Shown here one piece after another: positions 10,101 through 22,100 of a stretch of 24,144 bases of DNA. The DNA is from Perkinsus chesapeaki (Eukaryota; Perkinsozoa; Perkinsida; Perkinsidae), in the NCBI GenBank assembly GCA_013115145.1, contig JAAPAO010000552.1, positions 1-24,144 on the forward strand, in the 5' to 3' direction. The notes beneath the pieces were generated by a model. That model did not search any database. It saw nothing but the letters and a program-made list of their open reading frames with translations, and was not told where the DNA came from. Every line of letters begins with the position of its first letter. Positions within the stretch are counted from its first letter, which is position 1. A program made the position numbers and the translations under genes.

Positions 10101-13100
10101 GTGAAAAAGTTTCTCAGCAATATTGACACCCAATCGAGGAACCATACCATCTACATATTCACCTTATTCATTATTTTTACCTCATTACATTTATATATTA
10201 TTTTTACCTCATTACATTTATATATTATTTTTACCTCATTACATTTATATATTATTTTTACCTCATTACATTTATATATTTTTTACCTCATCACATATAT
10301 ATATTATTTACTTCTACGAAGAATATAATAACTATTTAAATACAAGCTTTATCCTACTGAATCATTATAATTCGCGCCTCCCCGTGAGCTCACCGTTCAA
10401 TAGCGGCCTGCAGCCTTTGCGATTTACCTTCCTCCCTCCACAGTCGCTCAGCCGTCGCCAGCAGCAATTCCCCCAAATCGAACTCCTGGTCGCTTCCTCG
10501 CCCCCTCTCTAGTGCTTCTTCGAGCCCTAACGGCGGTGTGAACTGCAAATAACATCACCCGAGAACGCGGTGGAGGCAAGCCACCTTCCCCATGCCTTGC
10601 GAAATCTGCTTCAACATATCGTCGGTCGACCTTACTTGCTTCATCAAACGCTCCACTTGCCCTTTATGTAATCGGTGCATCTCACTTATCTGAGGACGGC
10701 AGCCAAAAGGTGACAGACAGCGCAGAAATTCCGCGAGGCTAACTGCCCGAAAAATCCTCTCCGCCTCGTCGTATAAATCACCGAAGTGCAAAAACCGACC
10801 GGAGGATCGCGAAATTTCGCAAATATGTGCACTTCTTCGCCATCAGCTGATGATGCCCTAGAGCTTGCTATATCATATAGCCTATGTGATCACCATGGAG
10901 GGAACCCTATGACCACTATGAAGGGAACCCTATGACCACTATGAAGGGAACCCTATGACCACTATGGAGGGAACCCTATGACCACTATGAAGGGAACCCT
11001 ATGACCACTATGGAGGGACNNNNNNNNNNNNNNNNNNNNNNNNNNNNNNNNNNNNNNNNNNNNNNNNNNNNNNNNNNNNNNNNNNNNNNNNNNNNNNNNN
11101 NNNNNNNNNNNNNNNNCAGGGAACCCTATGACCACTATGGAGGGAACCCTATGACCACTATGGAGGGAACCCTATGACCACTATGGAGGGAACCCTATGA
11201 CCACTATGAAGGGAACCCTATGACCACTATGGAGGGAACCCTATGACCACTATGGAGGGAACCCTATGACCACTATGGAGGGAACCCTATGACCACTATG
11301 AAGGGAACCCTATGATCTCCTGGAGAAGAATATCAGATGTTAGACCCAGAAGGAATGCAGATGATGCTTTATTTTTGTGTTTTCTATAGTCAATTCTTCT
11401 GTTGCAAATCCGCGTTAGGAAACCAGCTTCTTAAACGCCGAGAAACGCATTTCTGTAGACGGCTATCTAGAGCCCAACCAAGTAGGGCTACAAGATCTAC
11501 TGGAGCTGCAGCGTGATAAAAGCTTCTCGAAGTTCCCCGACGACAAGCTCACCCTTGCACTAAGCCGCTCATTGGTCTCCTTCAATGCCACAGTCTCCTC
11601 GCTCCCCTCAACCGAACATTCCCCACCTCGCTTCTCCTTCAAGTCGGTCTCCAGAGCCGCATGCTTGCTCTCTGACTGCCGGTGCAATACAGCGAGACGA
11701 TCCAGAGAGTCTTGCAATCGCCGAGCTGAAAAGCAGTATAAAGCAGCATCTTATATTCGGTACATGTTGGACTAGCGAACTTCGATAGAAATGGATACTG
11801 CCTGTATAAGTGTCTATACCATTGAAGGTAGTTCGAGTGTTAAAAAAAGACCGGGTTTTTCTGAAAAACTTTCCATTATTAATAAATGCAATGTGACATA
11901 ACATATATGTAAGCTTTATGAAGTACAATAATACATTACAGTAGAAAAAAACAGCAAGTGAGATGGTGGACCACCATTGGTGGTACTAAACCTGTTATAA
12001 CAGTAATAACAATAATGATTCTGATAATGTATCAGTAATAAGAGTATCACTTCAAGAGAGTGAATTATTCCCGTCGCGAGTACAAAACCGTTGAAGATGT
12101 GGTAAAATATTTCGCAGTGTACCTTCCCTGCCACCCTGAAATAAAATTATTACTCTACAAATACTTGAAGGTGCTAAGGCAGCGTGCATAGTGGACGAGC
12201 GGCGCAAGCTCCTAGATCCCGAAGGTCTCACGGGCGATACTTCCAGAGTAATGTCATATCTTAAATGCGCCAACTACTGTAGTATGTGCCGCTCATATTA
12301 TCATGTTCGATCAGTAGCGGCAAATATACGTATCGCGTTGGACTGAAATCGATGGTATTCATTCGGCCTGGCATGTCGCCGTTGTGCGTGAAGGTAGCTT
12401 GATTGCCTTTGAAAATGGTTCTCACACGAGCTGTAGCAGCAAGGCAGACTGCGCAATTCGGATCACGCGACGTGACAGTTATCAAGAAGGAGTTAGTAGA
12501 ACTGCGTAGCTTTTGCAGCCCCACCACTGGTCTGGTTAGCCTGTAAGTGAAAACACGCTCAATTCCCATACAAAGATGTGAGATAGAGAGAGCGGCAGTG
12601 CTCCACAAGGGTGCGAGAGGTACTCAAATGCAAATTGACGTGAAAATCGCCGACCGATTTATTGCTAATTTCAAGTTGATCAGATTCGCTCGTTGCCCAG
12701 CATTAGAGATAGAGCGCGGAGCGGCAAAACGATATAAGGAGCTGCTCATGGAGCTTGATCCACCCTCGAGAAGCGCTAAAGTGATTTTACTACCACGAGA
12801 TGCAAAGGCTATACCCCCGCTGCACACCGAATCGTTTTTGTACAGCGGGATTGATGAAGCGGACGATGAATCGAGTGGAGATGAGGATGGTAATACGAAA
12901 CTTGGCTTCTCTCATTCGTTAATAGTCCCTAGATCCTGAGGATCTGATCCTCGGCGAGCACATGATCGAACCATCCCTGCTGACCTCGAGGCGCAGTTCG
13001 GAGAGGAGAGCGTTTTTCTCGAGGCAACGGGGTTGCTCCTGGACGATTCCCTGCTCTGACTCAGAGCCTCTGAGCAACAGTGTGAAGGAGCGCGCCCGAT

Positions 13101-16100
13101 ATCATGAACCCCTGCGGACATTGGCATGCGAACAGGCAGTGCGCCAGGCAGAACGGGTAGAAGTGTGAGACCCCTGTCATGGATGCCCACTCTAGAGCTA
13201 CGGGTGACCAAGAGTAGACTATCAACTAACAATTCGAGCTAGTAGAGAGTGATCCGAGCAACAGTGTGAAGGAGCACACCCGGGTCACAGTTCATCGAAG
13301 TTGATGACATGAACCCCTGCGGACTACTCAATCCGAAAGCTATAGCACTCCAAAACTCGCCCTGCGCTGGCCGGAATGGAACGAGTCATAGGTGAAACCT
13401 CGACAACTTGAGAGTAGGGGCGAACGACAACCTACTCCAAGTCCATAGGGACCTAGCCAGTCCCGAATAGAGTCCGGACATCAGCTACAACGAGCCGCTA
13501 GGCCAGCAACTAGGCGCGCCAAAGAAAGTGGCCGAGAGAGCAATAAAGTGGCGCGCAGAGAAAAAAGTGGCGCGGGAAAAGCAGAAGGGGTAGATTCTGT
13601 CTGGAGGCAAGGCTGGAAAATCGAGGTTGATTATTCAGGTAACTTCACTCGATCTCGCGAGATTCTAGGCACCCATATGAACGGCCGTGGGTCAGCGCTA
13701 AGAGACCCCTATGAGCGCTAGTGTTAAAATACCTTTCTCCATGGGCCCATCCAGGCGTAGCCGAGGCTCTTGGAGCACGAGTGAGGAGCCGGCTGGGCCT
13801 TCACCCTTACCCTTGTCGGTTTCTGGGCGCATTGAAACTTGTAGGCTCTACAATGTCCAGTTGACTCGGATACCGTCGACTGTATTAGTAGATATAGTCC
13901 CTCGGACTGAAGAGAGGATCATGCGTTATCGACGACCTCATAGCGTCCGAATAATGCCGGCTATCTGGCGCAATTGTTACTCATTCGCCGGCGCATGGCG
14001 CCTCTTGCGCCGCTCCCCGCACGTTACGCGTGATTCGTGTGTACAGCTAATCGCCCTTGCGAGTGTTATGATAAGAGTCGACTAATTCTAAGGAGTTTCC
14101 CATTTACAATGTTCATTCCCATTCTACGTCCCACCATCTACTTCATAGTATGTAATATTATCGTATTCGGCATAAAAGAGCCCATCACACATCCCGATCC
14201 TGAGAGCTTGTCTGCTACTCGTCTACTCAACCATGAAACTAACTGCGGCTTCTGCAAGTTCTGCGCAGACACGGGTGGAGTTTTAGTGCCATTGGCTTGC
14301 ATTGGGATTTTTGTTGAGTGTGGTAGGGATGGTTACTTATGTGAAGGATGCTGTACCTAACACTCAGTCTAGAGTACGGGTTGCCCACCCGAATGTTATG
14401 AATGTCGAAGTCTATCCCGCAGAACTCATGCTCTCGGTTGCTCAGTCCATGCAGAACGCTGACCACGCTCAGAAGGATTTGCCTACGGTCGAGCCTGTCC
14501 ATCCCCTGTCCAACCAAAAGCTACAATTCTGGATGGTCTTGTCGGGCTCAGCCCTATGTAGTCTTAGCTATGCTTGCACTATGCGCGGCACGCGTTACGC
14601 ACGCTGCCGGCCGTCGGAGTGCATGTGTGTTTTTTCTTTGGGGCGCACAGGTGCTTTTTGCTCGCTCGTCGCCCAAAAGTGCTGTATGTAGCATAGCTAC
14701 GTAACACCTACATGGCTGCTCTTAGTCATTTACTCCCCATCTTCCCATCTTTCTGCGGCACCTAAACGGCATGGCGTTCAGTCCAGTCAATCCCTTACAC
14801 AGCCGTCAACTGGTAGCCACGTGTGCTTTCACATGGTGCGACTAGTCTGCCACGGGTGTGTACGCTCGCCCCGCACGGCGGTTTCAATTACGCGTTGTAA
14901 GGCCCCTGAGTTGCGATCGCTCCTCCCTATTTCTTAGAACGTAACAGATCGCGCCGACCGAATGGCTGCATGGTAAGAGTTCAAGTTCTGCTTATGAATA
15001 ACTTGTGGGATCTTGCTCCGCAGGCCCTCAACTCGAATGATTAAACTGAGTGCGCCGCGAAGCATCAATATCACTCAGGCAACCATACGAGCACGAGCTA
15101 CTGGTTTCGGATACACGGATCATTGCTATAACTGGTCATCAATCATTTATCCATGAAAAATTCTACCAGGTGGGCATTGGGACCTTCCAAGAGCCTGTAG
15201 GTGTGTGGGGCATTTATATCGCCCAATCCTGCTACGCGTGAAACACGCACACGGCCGGGTGCTAAGCCGGTAAGTCACTTCCGCGCTCGGCCAGCTGCGC
15301 CGTCGCTGAACGTCATTTGATTACTGCTCATTACCAAAATCCTGATGTTTCAAGCACACCCTCTACGAAGGCTTTCTGTCCGAGGTTCCAATTTCGAGCG
15401 TTGAGTTAATTATGTTGTTTCTTTTTCGCCATAAGTCCTCGCCGAGAACGTCGGAATCCGGGACTCGTCGGATTTGTCCCACTAGATGTGCTTCTTATCT
15501 AACCCGGTCACGCACTCCGAAAAACGTGGCGACGAACGAGCGCTGATTACACTCATAGACTTCGAGCAAGGCCCAACCGCGACCCAACTTTGGGGAGGGC
15601 GCTGGTGAGCATGCTTAGGCCTCAGCTCAGAGTGTTGCCCATCGAAGAGAGTCAATGAATAAGGAGTGGTGAAATTATAATGATGAAGTGAGAACAATGA
15701 TAAAATGTTAGAGAAGAAATAATGATAAAAATGTTAATAATAAAAATAATAAAAGAGGAATAATGATGAGAAGGTGAATAAGAATAGAGAAGGAATGATG
15801 AAAAAATAGAAGAACCATAAGGAGCATCTAGTAGTTCCAGAAATGTTACCTTTTTTCTCTGATACTTCATACTGAGCTGACAATCGCTGTGCCCGAACTC
15901 TTCCTTCGTATTCCAATCGAGTCAGTGAAAGAACCTTCGAAGTGAGCTGGTTCATTCGACACACTGCTGAGCATTCCGCAGAGTCGACCAGAGCGCTACT
16001 GGGCCTGACAGTAGAGAGTTAAATGCAATTAGTTTAAACAGTCAACGATTCACACTAAGAAAGCACCATCTAATTCACCAAAGCGATGCAAAATAGCAAT

Positions 16101-19100
16101 CCGGAAAGGCATTACAGCGAACTATTAATTTGGTATCTTAGGATGCTTTGAGCCACGCTAAAACATGCTCAAAAATCGCCCAAATTTATTAGGTTTCTCC
16201 CAAAGAGAATCCATTTTTGCACTCGAACCACGGGAGCACTCAACTGTGAAATCTCCTTCACTGCAGCGCAGCTCTCTCCGACTTCGAGCACTTCAGTGCG
16301 CCTATCAGCAACTGGTTCGGAGCTGGGAAAGATATCGGCGATGTTACATTCGCTCGAGTGTCAACTCGCCTTCGGACAATTTGGTCTCTAAGAATGCCTT
16401 TTCTTCATCCCACTTATTTTGGGCTGTCGTCCACTCCTCAAGTACCTACCCTATCAGATCGAAAAAAGTTTTCACCGAGAGAACTGCAATTATTAACACT
16501 TTTAACACACTAAAACTTTCACTTATTCAGTTACTGAAGAATTTCAATCGGATACCTACAAGTGCCTCATTACAGATGAGATATCTGACGTATCATATTA
16601 ACATCTGTATATGTTATAATATCCATTATTGCTACATAGTGTATAATAACATTCCACAACGATAATGATAAGTTAATAATGTGTAATAAACTAAGTCAAC
16701 TTGAGTTAATATTAATACTTATTCTGTGTAATAAACTAAGTCAACTTGAGTTAATATTAATACTTATGCTGTGTAATATTGTAAAGCTTGCAATTTCAAT
16801 AAATTAAAATAATAAAGCCAACCAGAATTAGAAAACACCTTTCATTAGGGAATCTTTCAAGTCCGGAATCGTTTCCGAACAATCTTCCAAGTTCCCTCGT
16901 TTGGGACACTGTGCTCGTTTTGCCAATAACCATAACCTTACCTGATGCAGCCTTCCAGCAACCCTTTCCTTCTCGGCCGTTCGTGCTCTCAAGTCTCTTT
17001 CGAGCTCCTCGCACGTCGCCCGAAGCTCGCCGATGCTGGCCTTCCGTTCGTCACAAAGAATTTCTAGGCGCGCGGTCTTTTCCTCTGCAGAGCGCATCTG
17101 AAAAAGTATTTCCCAGAAAACAGCATATCACGCTCCCACCTGGTCGCTGAGCTTTCTGTGTTCGGTTTGAGACTGCACCAGAAGCTCGTAGCGCGCCTGC
17201 TCCGCATCGTGCAGCTGTTTCCTCAGTTCGACGACAAGGGTAGAGCTCTCAACCTGAAGAAGATGCCAACTTTTACCACACCCTTGCAGCCACAACTTTT
17301 TACACTGCTTTTATCTCAGTGAAACACAATGAATAAGATCGTTTACATATGAGAAATATTTTTTCTGTTAAAAAAGCTGTAAAGATGCTTGAAAGAAATT
17401 TCGAAAAAAAACTAACGTTCCATTCTGTGGGGAACTTTTCTGAGTCCCGGCTTACCCGATCAAGTCCACGCATGAACTCTTTGAGCGGCCATGTCAACTG
17501 GAAATCCTCGGGAGTCTGGCACATCACTGTTGATTGTAGGGGGTGATTTCTGGAAATGAAGGAATAGGTGAAGAATAGGTAAAGAATAGGTTGAGAATAA
17601 GTAAAGAATAAGTAAAGAATAGGCAAGTAATAGGTAATAAAAAGGTAAAATAGATGGATGGATGAATAAAGAGAAAATAATGAAGTGACGGAATAAAGGA
17701 ACTGAAGGTAGAGGTGAAAGATGATGGGAATTCTTGGGTAAACCCGCTAGAAAGAGTATCACAAAGATTCTCACTTAGCCTGGATTGCTTCGAGTTCTTC
17801 AACAGCAGCAGCTTTCTGTCTTATCGCTTCCTTCTCTGCAAAGTGACAACGTTGATTCTCCAAAGTGAGCTCCGATACTCGTGCTGAAAAGCCACCGGAT
17901 GCCCAAACTCGGCATCCAAAGGCTCCGGAAAACGCAATCAACGTCTGCTGCCGACTGATCTAAATCGAGGGAAATTCCGGAAATTTTCCCAGAAAATTTT
18001 ACCAGGGCTAACAAATAACTGGTATGATTCGAGAGAAACACTGATCGAGAAAATAACGCAGAGTCAAAAATATATGCGAATGGGTGGCTACTCAACTGAC
18101 GGGGAAAATTCAGTGAAAAAGACTAGTGGCTAGTGCGAGGAAACCTTGGAAACTTCGATTTAACCTGTTTAGAGAGTTCTCCTCGCTGATTGCTGATTAA
18201 GTGTAAGATTGCCCTCAAAAATGTGTTCATGGGGAAAATAAAAGTATTATCCGTGGATTCGAAGCTTCAGATTAACTCTGACGCTTCAACTGCTGAAGCG
18301 CAACCGGAATATTACGGTCTACTTTGCAGTGCCGTTACTATAACGTAATTTTCTCAGTACGACGCCGTAACGTAGCTTCCCCGGTACGGCAACGTAACCT
18401 CATCCTGCCCATCCATAAACCGACGTTATTCATAATACCACATTTATCGTACATATCTACTAACGAGTACATAGCAAGTGTCTCACCTTCGAGATCCTTC
18501 AATGTCTTCTCCTGTACAGTCGATCGCGGTGGGCTTGCTTTCTTAACCTTGGCAATATGCTCACTTTCTTTTTCTGCCAAACGCTGTTTCGCCCTGAAAT
18601 TGGGTCACCAGACCCGGTGCGCGGCGCACCGTGCGCCTCAGCAGGTCACTTGTTCGCTTCTTCATTTAGTCGTTTAATTTCCGATTTTAACTTTGAGTTT
18701 TCGCCAAGTAATTTCTCTTCAACTGATCGATCCTCCGTTTGAACCTACAGCCTTCGACCTCCATCCAGCAATTATCGATGCTTAATGAACATTTGGCCGG
18801 TAATGCATATGTGCCCTACTGGTGGACACTGTACTGTATACCCGCTGAATCAGCGTCGCTGATAAACTACAAGTGGATGCCTTCAATATGCATATTAAAA
18901 ACGTATATTATAGTCTACCCCACATTAAACGCTTTACTGCATACTATTCCATGTATAATGAAACGGCTATATGATACGCTAGTCTACCTAAAAAGTTTTG
19001 AAGCTTTCCGAACGTTTTGAAGCGCCCCTTGATGGTCCGTGCAAAACTTGCTCGAGATTGCCGTACTTCAGACAAACGACACTCACGCTTTTCACAGCGG

Positions 19101-22100
19101 TGGTTCGCTTCATCCGATCGATCTTCTCCTGCAGGTACTTTTTATCTTCTTCGCTTTCAATAACGGATTTCTTTAACTTCTCAATTTGCAACCGTGCTGC
19201 CCCGTCAGCGCGTCTTAGTGTTTCGAATTCCGTTGCGGCTGCGTCGTTTAACTCTTGGAGACGATGAACCTTCCGGAAACTAGTAGGCAAGGAAACTGTG
19301 AGACTCGTGGGTCACGAGACAAGGAGGCACAATTAGCTTGCGATACCTTACGCAGCCTACTAGGTCGAAGGATGGAAGTCTATCAGTTGAGCAGTTGAAC
19401 TGTTCAACTAACAAACTTACGTCGATCACCTTTAACTTGAATTTGAATTTGAAGTTGACGTCAGTCTATCTTGAAGTCGCGTCTTGAACCGGAAGTTTTA
19501 AAGGTATTAGGAGCAGTTTCATCATGACACTCTCATGAACATTCCATATTTTGAACTGCGGTTTGACCGTCACAAATGGCTCATGGTGAACTAAGTGTAA
19601 AGATCAAACATTTTAATCCAAACTATAGATCCCACTTCAAGCTCCCTACAAGCCATCCAACCTGCCAGGATTTTCATGATGATATGAAGGCGAGGGTCAA
19701 ATACTAAAACATAATGTAAGAGTCTTCTTATGCACCATTATGCCAGTTTCACTGGGTAATGGTCTTACTAATAGTGGGAGTAAATGTATACAAGGTATTT
19801 GACCTGTTTGGGTTCGAAAGCTCAAATGAGAAAATGAAGGCTATGGCAATCCGGAATTGCTGGGCCAAGAAGATACAACTTCCGACGCCGATGACTGAAC
19901 ACGTGTTTGTTGCATAAATTTAGACACACTAACTCTCTGCCAGATCTTACCTCAGACTGAAGTTTCGCGCATTCCGTGAGAAGGCATTCGAATCTCGTTT
20001 GCAGTGCCGACTAGCAAGGATCCGGTTTATTCCAGCCGAGTGGAAACAGTCCTCACTTCTCGTTCTGCCGCCGCTTTTTTGTCTTCTTCCAGAGTAGCCT
20101 TCTCAACGGCCAATGCTTCTTTTTCTTCTTTCAGTTTCGACATCATTTCATCTTTACTTTGCAGTACCTAGAAACGCTTCGCTAGAATCTCGAAGTTCAG
20201 TCTCTCAACAGAGATACTGACCAGTGGCTTGCCAATTGAGTGAATTAAATTCACCCACGGCAAGGGCCAAGGCTGACAGCCCAATAAAGGATCCAGTGGG
20301 ATTTGCAGCTTACGCGAGAGAAACAAAACTCAACATGGATTTTGATAAGCTGCAAGCCACAACGAGAATGCTGTACGGTATTTTCGGGTTACTAATCTGT
20401 AATTACGACGAATTCTATCTAGCCGGTGAACAGGGCCTTATTGTACGGTGACGCGTGACACACGTCGTGTGTAGTCGGAATATCTTAGGTAGCATCTGTT
20501 AAGCGTCCCTGAACAGCAATGCAGATTGTAGGACCGATGATGCCAGAGAGGGCAAAGCGGAAGCTCAAACCGATGCCGGCCATGATAATGGCACTAAAAG
20601 AGGCTATTTGTGATGTGCTCAATTTCTTGATGTTCTTGAAACGATGCCATGACGGTGGGATGAAGTCTTTCCATGGATGGTCTAGGAAAGTCGGGCTGGT
20701 TTGAGCGCGGAATACCCTTTAATACAAACCGCATCCTTGTGGGCAATCTAGTTATTCCCGAGAATTTCATCCATCTAGGATCACATGATCCTTGTCCTCT
20801 AGAGTACCAAGCTGGGCACTCACAAACAGGGCCGGCGATAGGTCCCACCTAAGGACGTCAGACATGCTATGTCTTTTTTGAGGAAGTCAGACATCGTGAC
20901 AGCGGTAATCGTGGTCAAGGAAGATAGCCAGATGTAGAGACTTGGTTTTCCGATAAGACCACCACCTTAGTTAAGTAGGCGAGCATCGAGAGAGGGCTGA
21001 ACTCCTGGCTGTCGGACGAAGTCAGCAAAAGTCTTTTGCCAAAAGAGATCAACACCACTTCATGAAGGATTCGACCCAGTGATATAGCGAGAATACTTTC
21101 TTATGTTTGCCTAAGCGCCGTCTTAACTGCATTGGCATCTTCCAAATGTTTGACGTTGGTGTCAGCCGATGATGAAAGGGCAGTGTCTCCTCCGGTATAC
21201 TCCCGCACAGGCACATCCTCCGAATATGACTTTCGTAGGGGACTCGTATGACTTTTTCCGAAATAAGCCTAGATGGTGGGACCGGAATCGCAGCCTGCGA
21301 TTCGCAGGCACCCCAACATCAGAATTGAAAGTCGACTGGCATACCCAAATCGAGGGAACGAGTGGGCTACTTCTTGGAACAGGCAGAAGAAACAGTCTTG
21401 CAAGCTAGTGGAGCCGGAAGGATGCCTCAGCTCACCACAGTCAAGAGGACAGCTGTTGAATGTGGCTCTCCCGATTCTTCCTCGGCCCAACTTGAGCCGT
21501 CTTACCATAAGACTCTTACGTTTGTTAGCGAGTTGAATTATTTCCTTACCAGTAGCGCTGCTTCGCTCCGTCGGCTATGCTCTAGTTTCTCAGCTTGATA
21601 GTGCTGTAATGAGACTGAGGTCCTCTCAAGCACCATGTGATCATCTCCAGATGCCTCCATTGACAGCGGAGTTGGACTCAGAGTACTGAGTTGCTGTGAC
21701 CTTTGAGAATCTGTAAGTTCATGATAAAATATCTTGGTCTGCCATTGGTGGACTACCAAATGTAGACTTACCCTCATCACGGTGACAAAGAAGCTGTTTG
21801 AGCTGATCAATGGTTGCGGCTGACTTGTCTCTTTCCCTCGACACAGTGCCTGAATGAACCAACTGCGTCGCTAATGCAAAGAGGACTATCCGGTAGGTTT
21901 CGTCCTCTTATGACGAGTTATGCAATCGTACTTCTACTATACTACTACTAATATACTTTTCCAACTTGGTCGAAACGATCCTCGAATTTCCAGTACCTTG
22001 CGAGACTTACTATTAGTAACAACGGATGCTTATGGATTGGTCTCGCTTTTGGCTCGAATTCAGAAACATATAGACAGCGGTCGAAACGAATGGTAAATTA

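Larger units (their letters stand above)
13068..15849 (-). other. 2.8-kb intron E15-E16 with foreign-looking content
   Basis: No coiled-coil exon of fitting phase was accepted. The interior (about 13.3-15.5 kb) looks richer in GC than its flanks and carries three plus-strand ORFs, a partial duplication of its own 3' end, a cluster of GGCGCG repeats and, at 15655-15830, a purine-rich low-complexity tract. A minus-strand frame at 15482-15697 could hide an exon. Confidence 0.5.

Noticed and set aside
10047-10512. Apparent repeat protein with a nine-residue TSLHLYIIF unit
   Set aside because: It is the 27-bp AT-rich tandem repeat read in a plus frame; the length divisible by three makes the frame open by accident, and the region is intron of the minus-strand gene.
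10840-10870. CTGATGA resembling a hammerhead ribozyme core
   Set aside because: No paired GAAA and no flanking stems are present.
15482-15697. Minus-strand frame as an exon between E15 and E16
   Set aside because: It lacks coiled-coil character and no acceptor-donor pair fits; E15 joins E16 in phase without it.
16165-16665. 166-residue plus-strand ORF
   Set aside because: It is antisense to E13 and E14 and runs into AT-rich intron; the minus-strand exons have better splice sites and composition.
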